Positions 40,420-49,393 of a stretch of DNA of 64,000 nt are shown one piece after another. The notes under the pieces are model-generated. The model was not told the origin of the DNA. It searched no databases and worked only from the letters and a program-made list of their open reading frames with translations. The first letter of the stretch is position 1; each line of letters begins with the position of its first letter. Made by a program: the position numbers and the translations under genes. Origin of the DNA: Marinimicrobium sp038419845. GTDB taxonomy: Bacteria > Pseudomonadota > Gammaproteobacteria > Pseudomonadales > Cellvibrionaceae. The DNA lies in contig NZ_JBCAQT010000018.1 of assembly GCF_038419845.1 (NCBI RefSeq), positions 19,286 to 83,285 on the forward strand. Reading direction: 5' to 3'.

Positions 40420-41511
40420 TTACACATTAAATCGGAAGTGGACCACGTCACCGTCTTTTACCACATACTCCTTCCCCTCCAGGCGCCACTTGCCGGCGTC
40501 CTTGGCGCCTAATTCACCTTTATAGGCAACATAGTCGTCGTAACCCACCACTTCGGCGCGGATGAACCCTTTTTCGAAGTCGGTGTGGATCTTGCCTGCG
40601 GCCTGCGGTGCGGTGGATCCGACGGGGATGGTCCAGGCGCGCACCTCTTTGGGTCCGGCGGTGAAGTAGGTGTGCAGGCCGAGCAACTCGTAGCCGGCGC
40701 GGATGACCCGGTTCAGGCCGGGCTCGTCCATGCCCATCTCGGCCAGAAACTCGGTTTTCTCGTCCTCGTCCAGTTCGGCGATTTCGGCCTCCAGCTTGTT
40801 GCAGATGGGCACCACCACAGCATTTTCTTCGGCAGCGATGGCCTTGACCTTCTCCAGGTGCGGATTGTTCTCGAACCCCTCTTCGTCCACGTTGGCGATG
40901 TACATGGTGGGTTTGAGCGTCAGGAGGTTCAGTTCGCGCAGAAGTGCCGTCTGCTCCGGGTCCAGGCCGAAGGAGCGCAGGGGCTTGGCTTCGTCCAGGT
41001 GCGGCTGAATCTGCTCGAGCAGCACCTTCATGGCCATGGCGTGCTTGTCCTGGCCTTTGGCGGCCTTGGCATAGCGCTGAATGGCCTTGTCCACGCTCTC
41101 CAGGTCGGCCAGCGCCAGTTCGGTATTGATCACGTCAATGTCGGCGGCCGGGTCGATAACATTCTCCACGTGGATCACATTCTCGTCCTCGAAGCAGCGC
41201 ACCACGTGGGCGATGGCATCGGTCTCGCGGATATTGGCGAGAAACTTGTTCCCCAGTCCCTCGCCTTTGGAGGCGCCCGCGACCAGGCCGGCGATGTCCA
41301 CAAACTCCATGGTGGTGGGCACCGTCTTTTCCGGCTTGACGATCTCGGCCAGCTTGTCCTGACGGGGGTCGGGCACCATGACCACGCCCGCATTGGGCTC
41401 GATGGTGCAGAAAGGGAAGTTTTCGGCCCCGATGCCCGCTTTGGTCAGTGCGTTGAACAGAGTGGATTTACCGACGTTGGGCAAGCCAACGATGCCGCAG
41501 TTAAAGCCCAT
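40420..41511 (-). CDS. ychF: Redox-regulated ATPase/GTPase YchF (Obg-like)
   Basis: TRAFAC-class P-loop NTPase of the Obg family, ATP-preferring in E. coli, linked to ribosomes and oxidative stress. The ATG at 41511 gives the standard 363-residue protein starting MGFNCGIVGLPNVGKST with the Walker A motif; the frame is open to 41676 but the extra 55 residues are not family-like. Further motifs are DIAGLVAGASKGEGLGNKFL (G3 region), the coiled-coil helix and the C-terminal TGS domain (RAWTIPVGSTAPQAAGKIHT and FIRAEVVGYDDYV). In pseudomonads it is next to pth; here a 6.4-kb insert separates the two. Confidence 0.95.
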   Translation of the reverse strand: MGFNCGIVGLPNVGKSTLFNALTKAGIGAENFPFCTIEPNAGVVMVPDPRQDKLAEIVKPEKTVPTTMEFVDIAGLVAGASKGEGLGNKFLANIRETDAIAHVVRCFEDENVIHVENVIDPAADIDVINTELALADLESVDKAIQRYAKAAKGQDKHAMAMKVLLEQIQPHLDEAKPLRSFGLDPEQTALLRELNLLTLKPTMYIANVDEEGFENNPHLEKVKAIAAEENAVVVPICNKLEAEIAELDEDEKTEFLAEMGMDEPGLNRVIRAGYELLGLHTYFTAGPKEVRAWTIPVGSTAPQAAGKIHTDFEKGFIRAEVVGYDDYVAYKGELGAKDAGKWRLEGKEYVVKDGDVVHFRFNV

Positions 41512-41911
41512 GAAATTGATATCCAGCCAGAGAGTGAAAAAACAAGCCGGATTATACAGGTCCGGCCCATGTGGGAGTAGGGGGAGAGGGCTCCGGCGGG
41601 CCATTCTGGCAGCACCGGACAGAAGGGCACGTTTATGTGACTTTGGTTGCGCCTCAAATCGAAGGGTTGGCACCATATTCTTCTGATAAATACACTAAAT
41701 AATAGTTTGTGAATAATAAATAGGATAAATTATCACTCGTAACATGATGATTATAAAGAATAAATAATATTGTTTTATTGTGTGAGAGAATAATTGATAA
41801 TTAAATAATAGTGATGTAAGTTAGTGCAACAGCCTGGTGATGGGTGCAGCGTCAGTTGTGTGTCCGGGGCGAAGGTCTTTGAGAATCACAACATAATAGA
41901 GGATAAATAAT

Positions 41912-44062
41912 GTGAACAAGCTTAGTGAGCGGGTGGGCTTGATCTCCTTGGTAGTTAGCTGTCTGGTTCTGGTGGCGTGCGGCGGGGGAGGCAACGGTCA
42001 GGATTCTGGTTCGAGCCGTTCCAGCTCCGGTTCGAGTTCAAGCGCCGAGCCCAATCCGTCAGGCCAGCACTACCAGGAGCCGGACCGGAATCAGAACCGG
42101 TTCTCACCGAAAGAGAACTGGCTGAATGACCCGAACGGGCTGGTGTACGCCGACGGCACTTACCATATGTTTTACCAGTACAATCCCAACGGAACAGGTT
42201 GGGGTTTCATGTCCTGGGGGCATGCGACCAGTACCGATCTGGTGCGCTGGGACGAGCAGGATCTTGCGCTGTCATACCAGCCCAGCCAGGCCACACGCGC
42301 CGAAGACCTGACCGAAATGATTTTTTCCGGTTCAGCTGTGGTGGATAAGCAGAATGTTGCCGGTTTTGGCGAGGATGCCATGCTGGCGTATTACACCAGC
42401 CACTACCCGAAAGGTTCGCCAGACTACCCGAATCAGTTGATCCAGGCTCAGTCCCTGGCTTACAGCACCGACGGTGGAAACACCTGGACCCGACATGAAG
42501 GCAACCCGTTGATCGATATCGGTTCCGCCGACTTCCGTGACCCCAAAGTGATTCCCTACACTGATGGTGACACTCAAAAGTGGGTGATGCTGGTAAGCCT
42601 GTCGGTTGAACGCAAAGTCGCGATTTATGAATCCACCAATCTGATCGATTGGGAGCGGGCCAGCACCTTTGGGCCGGTCAACGCCGCGGAAGGTCTCTGG
42701 GAAATGCCGGACCTGTTTCCGCTGCCGGTCGACGGCGATGAAAACAACACCAAGTGGGTCCTGTTGCTCAGTGTCGGTGACGGTGGCGCACCCAACGGTG
42801 GTTCGGGCGTGCAGTACTTTGTGGGTGACTTTGATGGCACCACCTTTATGGCCGACAATACCCCGGGTGCGGCGGTTGAAGCCCAAAATGGAGAGCTCTT
42901 TGATGACTTCGAGAGCGGCTATGCAAAGTGGACTGCCACCGGTGAGGCTTTCGGTTCATCGCCGGCCGAGGGAACTCTGCCGGACCAACAGACGGTATCC
43001 GGCTACGAGGGGCAGTATCTGGTCAACTCCTACCGAAACGGTGATACCAGCACCGGTACTCTGACCTCGGATAGCTTTATTGTCGACGCGGACCACCTTC
43101 ATTTTCTGATTGGCGGCGGCCACCATCCGGCAACCGAAGACGACGAGACCACCTTTAATCTGTATGTCGGTGACCAACGGGTCGCATCCGCAACCGGTGA
43201 TGATGCCGAGCGCCTTGTTTGGCAGTCCTTTGATGTCAGCGAATACCGCGGCGAGAGCGCCCACTTGACGATCGTCGATAACAATACCGGGGGCTGGGGT
43301 CACATCAATGTCGACCACATCTGGTTTTCTGACGAAGCTTTTGAGCCGGAAGCGACGACGCTCTGGATGGATCATGGCCCGGACTTTTATGCGCCCATGA
43401 CCTTTGACAATATGCCAAATGAACGTCGTATCGCCATTGGCTGGGCCAATAACTGGCGTTACGCCGGTGCCCTTCCTACCGGTGATTGGCGAGGCAGCAT
43501 GAGTCTTGCGCGTGAATTGGGTCTGAAAACCATCAATGGCGAGGTTCAGCTTGTTCAGACTCCCGCTGAGGAAGTGCAGAGTCTACGCGATGAATCGCGC
43601 TACACGAGCCTGGCCGATATTGCACTGAATGATGAATCGACCACCCTCGATGGCGAATCGCCAGATGCCCGTGTTGCAGAAGTCTCGGCACGATTTTCCG
43701 TCGATTCGGCTGATGAGGTCGGCATTCGCCTCGAATCAGAAGAGGGTGAAACCCTGATCATTGGCTATTCAGTAGAAGAGGGGGCGCTGTTCGTTGATCG
43801 GCGGGCGGCCAATCGACAGTTTACCCACCCGGACTTTAATGCCGTGCATCAGGGGCCGATGACACTGGACAGTGGCGAGGTTGGGATCCGGGTCTTTCTG
43901 GACCGATCAATGGTCGAAGTGTTTGGTAATGACGGGGAAACCGTACTGGCAAGCCGGTTTTTCATGTCAGACGGTGAACGCACGCTGCACCTCTACAGCA
44001 AAGGTGGCGCTGCCGAGGTAAAATCCGCGCAGGCGTGGGGACTCAACTCGATCTGGCGGTAG
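41912..44062 (+). CDS. GH32 family lipoprotein with an inserted beta-sandwich domain
   Basis: Second fructan hydrolase, 716 residues, from a GTG start at 41912 eight bases after AGAGGA. The overlapping ATG is followed at once by TGA and cannot be used. It has a lipoprotein signal (LVVSCLVLVACGGGG, C23) and a serine-rich linker to about residue 45. Propeller motifs are WLNDPNG (70-76, D73) and FRDPKV (208-213); the acid/base motif reads WEMPD (263-267), with M in place of the usual C of WECPD. Residues about 328-480 (from FDDFESGYAKW to NVDHIWFSDEAF) form an extra domain before the propeller resumes with WMDHGPDFYAPMTF. It probably works on the fructan imported by SusC/SusD. Confidence 0.9.
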   Translation: MNKLSERVGLISLVVSCLVLVACGGGGNGQDSGSSRSSSGSSSSAEPNPSGQHYQEPDRNQNRFSPKENWLNDPNGLVYADGTYHMFYQYNPNGTGWGFMSWGHATSTDLVRWDEQDLALSYQPSQATRAEDLTEMIFSGSAVVDKQNVAGFGEDAMLAYYTSHYPKGSPDYPNQLIQAQSLAYSTDGGNTWTRHEGNPLIDIGSADFRDPKVIPYTDGDTQKWVMLVSLSVERKVAIYESTNLIDWERASTFGPVNAAEGLWEMPDLFPLPVDGDENNTKWVLLLSVGDGGAPNGGSGVQYFVGDFDGTTFMADNTPGAAVEAQNGELFDDFESGYAKWTATGEAFGSSPAEGTLPDQQTVSGYEGQYLVNSYRNGDTSTGTLTSDSFIVDADHLHFLIGGGHHPATEDDETTFNLYVGDQRVASATGDDAERLVWQSFDVSEYRGESAHLTIVDNNTGGWGHINVDHIWFSDEAFEPEATTLWMDHGPDFYAPMTFDNMPNERRIAIGWANNWRYAGALPTGDWRGSMSLARELGLKTINGEVQLVQTPAEEVQSLRDESRYTSLADIALNDESTTLDGESPDARVAEVSARFSVDSADEVGIRLESEEGETLIIGYSVEEGALFVDRRAANRQFTHPDFNAVHQGPMTLDSGEVGIRVFLDRSMVEVFGNDGETVLASRFFMSDGERTLHLYSKGGAAEVKSAQAWGLNSIWR

Positions 44063-44159
44063 TGGTCCTGAACAGGTTCAAATTCAGCCTTTGGGGCCAG
44101 ATGGAAGACAAAAAGGTGTATCACGAAGCCTATTCTTATGTTCAGCAGGGTAAATAATA

Positions 44160-44753
44160 ATGGTCTATTCGATACTGCTTTGCCCAGTACCCCGGTTGCA
44201 CCGCCGGGGGCCCATGTTCTGTAAAGCCTGGCTTCTCGGCTGTTTGGTTTTTCTTGCCTGTGGTTTCACGCGAGCTGACGCCCCCATCGCCGTGGTTGAC
44301 CTTACCGATGCAATATTTGCGTCCAAGGTGGCAGTGGCCCGTCTGGAAGCACTACGTGACAGCCCCACCTATCAGCGCTACCAGTCTGCCCTGGAAGGGG
44401 GTGAAGCCGATCTGCAAAACCTGGCAAGCCGGATGAATACGCCAGGGCTTAGTGAGCAACACCGGACGATGGTGCGCGAACGGGCGGAGCATATCCGGCG
44501 GGAAACGGTAGAGACTGGCCGCGCCCTGGAACAATGGCTGCAAAGTCAGAAGCAGGCGCTATTTGATGAGCTGTCGCCACTGGCCCGGGAGGCGCTGGAT
44601 GATCTCGCCCGGCAGCGGCAGTTGGATTTGATTATTGCCGAGGACGCGATCATTTACGCACGGGGGCAGTGGGTTTTGACTGACCAGGTGACCCAATGGA
44701 TTGATGAGCATGTGGCCCCTGATGGCACAAGAATTGAATTACGTGAAGAGTAG
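44160..44753 (+). CDS. Skp/OmpH-like exported protein
   Basis: Protein of 197 residues from the ATG at 44160; an ATG at 44214 would start directly at the signal peptide (MFCKAWLLGCLVFLACGFTRADA) and give 179. The mature part resembles periplasmic chaperones of the OmpH/Skp family: an initial strand IAVVDLTDAIFASKVAVARL, a long charged helical hairpin through the middle and a closing LARQRQLDLIIAEDAIIYARG strand. Skp itself escorts outer-membrane proteins. The usual skp neighbours (bamA, lpxD) are absent. It lies 10 bases before the di-heme fusion gene, so the two are probably co-transcribed and may work together at the cell surface. Confidence 0.65.
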   Translation: MVYSILLCPVPRLHRRGPMFCKAWLLGCLVFLACGFTRADAPIAVVDLTDAIFASKVAVARLEALRDSPTYQRYQSALEGGEADLQNLASRMNTPGLSEQHRTMVRERAEHIRRETVETGRALEQWLQSQKQALFDELSPLAREALDDLARQRQLDLIIAEDAIIYARGQWVLTDQVTQWIDEHVAPDGTRIELREE

Positions 44754-44763
44754 AGCGTCCGCT

Positions 44764-47700
44764 ATGTATCGAAGCTGCCTGTTGTTTGGTTTTTGCTGGG
44801 TCAGTATCTTCTGCTGGGCAGAGGAGCCTTCCGTTGAGCTGATTGACGCGGAATCTGACTCGGAGGCCGAGGCCTCGGTGCCCGAATTGCCAGAGGACTC
44901 TCATGAAGTGCTCAAGACTCTCAGAAAACGGGTAACAGAGTTGGGACTGGTTCAGGAGCCGGTGCCTGTTGAAGGCTCGACGTCCGCTGAGGGTCCTCTG
45001 TTCGAACTGGGCAAGCAGCTGTTCTTCAGTAAGTCATTGAGCGAGCAAAAGGATGTTGCCTGCGCTTCCTGCCATCATCCATTGTTGGGCGGCGGGGATG
45101 CCCTGTCGTTGCCGGTGGGGGTAGACGCGGTCGACCCCGGGATCATTGGTCCGGGCCGGGTTCATGATGGCGACAGGGAGCGAGATCCTCTGGCGGATGG
45201 AGGCCCCAATGTCCCTCGCAATTCTCCAACAACATTCAATCTGCATGTATACCAACAACGGCTGTTTTGGGATGGCCGGGTTGAAGTGACCGAGTATCAC
45301 GATGCCGAGGGAGGGGAGCAGGCTCACATTCGCACCCCGGACAGCCTGCGCAACTTGCCCGATCCAGACGTAGGGTCCGATCTGGCGGCCGCTCAGGCCA
45401 TGTTTCCGGTCGCCTCGGCCAATGAGATGTTCGGACGCCGTACCGATAAGGTGTTGAGCAACCAGGACAAACGTCAATTACTGGAGCGCCGACTTCAGGG
45501 GCTGGACTCCGGGGAAGCCTCATCTACGCAAGGCGACACTCCCTGGTTACCGCTTTTCCAGGCCGCATTTGATGACGTACGGGCAGATCCTTCCCAGGTC
45601 GTGACAATGGAACGGGTCGGCCAGGCTCAAGCCCACTATCAGCGCTCGCAGGTGTTGCTCGACAATCCCTGGTTCCGGTTTCTTGAGGGAGACGACGACG
45701 CGATTTCGCAAGAGGCTCGCACAGGTGCCCTGTTGTTTTATACCCCGCTGAGCGAAGGGGGCTACGGCTGTAACCAGTGCCATTCCGGACGACGCTTTAC
45801 GGACGAGCAATTCCATAATATTGCGGTTCCTCAATTTGGGCGGGGCAAGGACCGTCAGGGCTTTGACCTGGGGCGAATGCTTGAGAGTTCTCATCCCGGT
45901 GACCGGTACGCCTTCCGAACCCCCTCTCTGCTGAATGTGGAAGTGACTGGCCCCTGGGGGCACACCGGCGCCTTTCTGACATTGGGCCAGGCAATCCGTC
46001 ATCACATGGATGTGGAAACGTCGGTGGTTGCCTATGATTACAGCCTGCAAAGTAATCCTCAGTTCAAAGGAATTCCGACAGAGCGTGAGCGTTACCGTCA
46101 ACGGTCGCGTGAGGTACTGAAAGAGGCTCAGAGCAGTGACAGTTGGGACCACTTGTCTCACCGTCGCTTTGACCCCGAGCATGCCCGGTATCTGGAAGTT
46201 TTTCTGGAAACCCTGACCGATCCCTGTGCGAAAGATCCGGAGTGCCTGGCTCGCTGGATACCCGGGCCGAACGACGATGGCCCGGACGGGGAGCGGTTTC
46301 GCGCGCAACTGGGGTCGTTCGAGGGGCAGCCACTGACGTTTCAACCCCCGAAATCTTCCCCCTCCGCTGAGAGTCAGGCTTCGGTGGTCGATCCCTGGTT
46401 TGTCGATGTAACCGAATCGGCAGGCCTGGGGTATGAGCTACCGGCGGCGGGCAATGGTGATGAACAGCATCGAGTCTCTGGAGGGATCGCCGTGGGCGAT
46501 TACGATGGAGATGGCTGGGACGATCTGTTTATCAGTCACTCGACCCTGCCCGGGAAGCTGTTTCGCAATAAAGGTGATGGTACCTTTGAGGAAACAACAG
46601 GCCTCGCCATTGGCTCCCTGCGCAGTCAGCAGTTTGGAGCGCTGTTCTTCGACTACGACCAGGATGGCCAGCGGGATCTGCTTCTGGTGGAAGACAATAT
46701 TCACGATGACTTCCTGAGAGTCTATCAAAATCAGGGTGATGGATTCTTTCTTCCAGACCCTTTCAAGGCGGGTGTCGGCTTTAACCGGTTCACCCACAGT
46801 CTGTCTGCGGGCGACTATGACCGGGATGGCAATATCGATTTGTACGCGGCGCATTGGGGGTTCACCGCTGATGCGGATAATAGCGGGTATCTGTGGCGCA
46901 ATGAGGGTGAGGGACAGTTCGTCGATGCGAGTAGCGCCCTGCCTCCGACGCGTGAGTCTCCACAAACCGGAAAGCTGGGGCTGGTCTTCACCGCTGCTTT
47001 TACAGACATCAACAATAATGGTTGGCCGGACCTGCTATTAGCAGGGGATTTTTTGACCAGCCAGGTTCTGTTCAACCAGAACGGAGAGAACTTTGTTGAC
47101 CGGACCGAAGCGGTGATATCCGATGAGAACGGTATGGGTATGGCGGTGGGGGACTTTGACAATGACGGCGATTTCGATTGGTTTGTGACCTCGATTTGGA
47201 ACTCTCTGGAGAACAAGGCGTATGTGGGAGGAGAATCAGGCAATCGTCTCTATCGCAATGATGGTCAAGGCCGCTTTGAGGATGTGACCGAAGAGGCGGG
47301 GGTCCGTGAGGGCTTCTGGGGGTGGGGCGCCTGCTTTGCTGATTTCAATAATGATGGCTGGCTGGATATTTTTCATACCAACGGTATGAGCAGTAAAAAC
47401 GTGGCCAATGAAGCGATCTTTGCCCAGTTCATTCACGATCCCAGTCTGCTGTATATCAACAATGGTGATGGTACTTTTACTGAGCGGGCACTGGAGGTTG
47501 GGTTGAACCACACCCGCCAGGGTCGCGGGGTGAGCTGCTTTGACTACGACCGGGATGGTCGGGTGGATATTTTTGTGGGCCATAGCGGCGAGCCGGTCGC
47601 CCTGTTCCGAAATGTCATCGAGACTTCCCATCACTATCTGACCGTAAAGTTACGGGGAGGAAAGAAAAATCTGGATGGCATTGGTGCCAAGGTGTATGCC

Positions 47701-47904
47701 CGCAGCGGGGCGTTGACTCAAGTCAGGGAAATTCGATTGGGCTCCAACTACCTCTCTAATGATCCGCTGGTGGCTCATTTCGGCCTGGGCAAGCATCGAC
47801 AGGTGGATGAATTGACGGTGGTCTGGCCGGACGGCACGGAGCAGCTATTGCGCAATCTGGAAGCGGATCAGTATCTCGTGGTGGATAGGCCCGGTCGCCG
47901 CTGA
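44764..47904 (+). CDS. Exported di-heme cytochrome c peroxidase fused to FG-GAP repeats and an ASPIC/UnbV domain
   Basis: A 1046-residue protein from the ATG at 44764 with a signal segment (CLLFGFCWVSIFCWAEE). Residues about 65-490 form a di-heme peroxidase module (MauG/CcpA superfamily) with two heme-binding CxxCH sites, CASCH at 100-104 and CNQCH at 336-340, and the PTTFNLHVYQQRLFWDGR segment typical of that family. From about 550 follow at least seven DxDxDGxxD calcium-binding loops of FG-GAP/VCBS beta-propeller repeats (DYDGDGWDDL, DRDGNIDLY, DFNNDGWLDIF, DYDRDGRVDIF). The C-terminus (about 950-1040) is an ASPIC/UnbV domain (GIGAKVYARSG, WPDGTEQLL). The role could be oxidation or maturation of a surface protein; the substrate is unknown. 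Confidence 0.85.
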   Translation: MYRSCLLFGFCWVSIFCWAEEPSVELIDAESDSEAEASVPELPEDSHEVLKTLRKRVTELGLVQEPVPVEGSTSAEGPLFELGKQLFFSKSLSEQKDVACASCHHPLLGGGDALSLPVGVDAVDPGIIGPGRVHDGDRERDPLADGGPNVPRNSPTTFNLHVYQQRLFWDGRVEVTEYHDAEGGEQAHIRTPDSLRNLPDPDVGSDLAAAQAMFPVASANEMFGRRTDKVLSNQDKRQLLERRLQGLDSGEASSTQGDTPWLPLFQAAFDDVRADPSQVVTMERVGQAQAHYQRSQVLLDNPWFRFLEGDDDAISQEARTGALLFYTPLSEGGYGCNQCHSGRRFTDEQFHNIAVPQFGRGKDRQGFDLGRMLESSHPGDRYAFRTPSLLNVEVTGPWGHTGAFLTLGQAIRHHMDVETSVVAYDYSLQSNPQFKGIPTERERYRQRSREVLKEAQSSDSWDHLSHRRFDPEHARYLEVFLETLTDPCAKDPECLARWIPGPNDDGPDGERFRAQLGSFEGQPLTFQPPKSSPSAESQASVVDPWFVDVTESAGLGYELPAAGNGDEQHRVSGGIAVGDYDGDGWDDLFISHSTLPGKLFRNKGDGTFEETTGLAIGSLRSQQFGALFFDYDQDGQRDLLLVEDNIHDDFLRVYQNQGDGFFLPDPFKAGVGFNRFTHSLSAGDYDRDGNIDLYAAHWGFTADADNSGYLWRNEGEGQFVDASSALPPTRESPQTGKLGLVFTAAFTDINNNGWPDLLLAGDFLTSQVLFNQNGENFVDRTEAVISDENGMGMAVGDFDNDGDFDWFVTSIWNSLENKAYVGGESGNRLYRNDGQGRFEDVTEEAGVREGFWGWGACFADFNNDGWLDIFHTNGMSSKNVANEAIFAQFIHDPSLLYINNGDGTFTERALEVGLNHTRQGRGVSCFDYDRDGRVDIFVGHSGEPVALFRNVIETSHHYLTVKLRGGKKNLDGIGAKVYARSGALTQVREIRLGSNYLSNDPLVAHFGLGKHRQVDELTVVWPDGTEQLLRNLEADQYLVVDRPGRR

Positions 47905-47962
47905 GCCTACACCGAAAACGCTCCGCTTGAGTCGATATTGTTGAGGGCGTACTACTGGGTCC

Positions 47963-48547
47963 CTAGGCTTTGGTATGCAGCTGATTCATCGCCTTGGCCC
48001 AATCGCCCTTCGCGGCGAGGGGCAGCACAGCGATGGCCCGGTCAATGGCGTCATACAGTTCCTGCTGCTCGCCGGCGGGCGCTTTTTTAAGCACATAGCC
48101 CACGACCTGCGAAGCTGAACCGGGGTGACCGATGCCCAGACGCAGGCGGTTGAAGTTGGGGTTGTTGCCCAGCGCCTTGATGGTGTCGCGCAGCCCGTTG
48201 TGTCCGCCGTGGCCGCCGCCGTGTTTGAGCCGAGCCGTTCCCGGGGGCAGGTCCAGCTCATCGTGAGCGACCAGAATGGCTTCGGGCGGAATCTTGAAGA
48301 ACTGGGCGATAGCGCCAATGGATTGGCCGCTGCGGTTCATGAAGGTGGTGGGGATCAACAGGCGCAGGTCCTGTCCATCGAGTGTGGCTTTGGCTGTGAG
48401 GCCATGAAATTTGGTTTCCGGGCTCAGGGTGGCCCCCAGCGTGCGGGATAGCTCGCTGACAAAATCGGCACCGGCATTGTGGCGGGTGCGGTCGTACTCT
48501 TTGCCGGGATTGCCCAGGCCGACGATCAGTTGCAGTGGTGTGTCCAT
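47963..48547 (-). CDS. pth: Peptidyl-tRNA hydrolase
   Basis: Releases tRNA from peptidyl-tRNAs dropped by ribosomes. The ATG at 48547 follows CAGGAACTGC and gives 194 residues beginning LQLIVGLGNPGKEYDRTRHN, with the catalytic histidine in TRHNAG. Other conserved parts are FMNRSGQSIGAIAQFF, AHDELDLPPGTARLKHGGGHGGHNGLRD and RLGIGHPG. It follows rplY on the same strand across an intrinsic terminator and is separated from its frequent neighbour ychF by the GH32/di-heme insert. Confidence 0.96.
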   Translation of the reverse strand: MDTPLQLIVGLGNPGKEYDRTRHNAGADFVSELSRTLGATLSPETKFHGLTAKATLDGQDLRLLIPTTFMNRSGQSIGAIAQFFKIPPEAILVAHDELDLPPGTARLKHGGGHGGHNGLRDTIKALGNNPNFNRLRLGIGHPGSASQVVGYVLKKAPAGEQQELYDAIDRAIAVLPLAAKGDWAKAMNQLHTKA

Positions 48548-48571
48548 TGCAGTTCCTGCGTCCAAAAAAAG

Positions 48572-48603
48572 AAAACCCCGACAGCGGGTGCTGTCGGGGT
48601 TTT
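48572..48603. terminator. Intrinsic terminator between rplY and pth
   Basis: AAAACCCCGACAGC (48572-48585) pairs perfectly with GCTGTCGGGGTTTT (48590-48603) around GGGT. On the minus strand, the direction of rplY, the stem runs into TTTTCTTTTTTT. It should limit readthrough from rplY into pth. Confidence 0.9.
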
Positions 48604-48609
48604 TCGGTC

Positions 48610-49260
48610 TTACTTCTCTTCTTCGCCTTCGTCGCCTTCGCTTTCGGCTTCATCTTCGGCGTCGTCAGAGGCCATGCCGCGCGGCTTGTTGACCGAGGCA
48701 ACCGGCTGGTCGTGGTCTTCGCCGTGGCTCAGAGCAACGGACTCAACGCCTTTGGGCAGAGTCAGATCCGAGATGTGCAGGCTGTCGCCCAGCTCCAGGT
48801 CGGTCAGATCCAGCTCGATGTACTCGGGCAGGTCGGCCGGCAGACAGGTGATTTCCAGCTGCACCATGTTGTGCACGATCTTGCCACCCTGCAGCTTGAC
48901 GCCCTTGCAGTTTTCCTCGTTGAGGAAGTGAATCGGAACGCTGGTGTGCAGTTTGGTGGTTTTGGAAACGCGCTGGAAATCGGCGTGCTGGGTAAAACCA
49001 CGCGCCGGGTGACGCTGCAGGTCCTTGAGAATTACGTTCTCGGACTTGCCATCGATGTTCAGCTCGATGATGTGGGAGAAGAAGGCCTCGCTCTCCAGGT
49101 GCTTGGTCAGTTCTTTCTGGCTGACCATGATGGAGGTGGGCTTTTTCTTGCCGCCATAGACGATGGCGGGCACTTTGCCTTCCAGTCGACGCAGGCGGCG
49201 GCTCGCACCTTTCCCCAGAGCGTCACGGGATTCGGCTTTCAAAATAAAGTCATCAGACAT
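48610..49260 (-). CDS. rplY: Ribosomal protein bL25, long (CTC-type) form
   Basis: 5S-rRNA-binding protein of the large ribosomal subunit. The ATG at 49260, after GAGGAAGAC, gives 216 residues with the bL25 N-domain (DFILKAESRDALGKGASRRL, VPAIVYGGKK) and the C-terminal TL5/CTC extension (LPADLPEYIELDLTDLELGD). An acidic tail (SDDAEDEAESEGDEGEEEK) is present. Its position between prs and pth is the standard gammaproteobacterial order. Confidence 0.95.
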   Translation of the reverse strand: MSDDFILKAESRDALGKGASRRLRRLEGKVPAIVYGGKKKPTSIMVSQKELTKHLESEAFFSHIIELNIDGKSENVILKDLQRHPARGFTQHADFQRVSKTTKLHTSVPIHFLNEENCKGVKLQGGKIVHNMVQLEITCLPADLPEYIELDLTDLELGDSLHISDLTLPKGVESVALSHGEDHDQPVASVNKPRGMASDDAEDEAESEGDEGEEEK

Positions 49261-49393
49261 AATGTCTTCCTCGAAAAATCCACTGGCATCCGCGACCAGA
49301 ATCACCAGCGGGGTTACAAAAACCGCTTTGCAGTATTGCTCAGCGGCGGTTATCTGAGGCCAGGGCTGAATACGCTGGAACTATCGCACGCAC

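Noticed and set aside
44062..44157. A 31-codon frame (from GTG 44062; in-frame ATG 44101) between GH32 and the Skp-like gene
   Set aside because: It overlaps the GH32 stop, is very short, has no good ribosome binding site and no recognisable similarity. It may be a remnant but cannot be supported.
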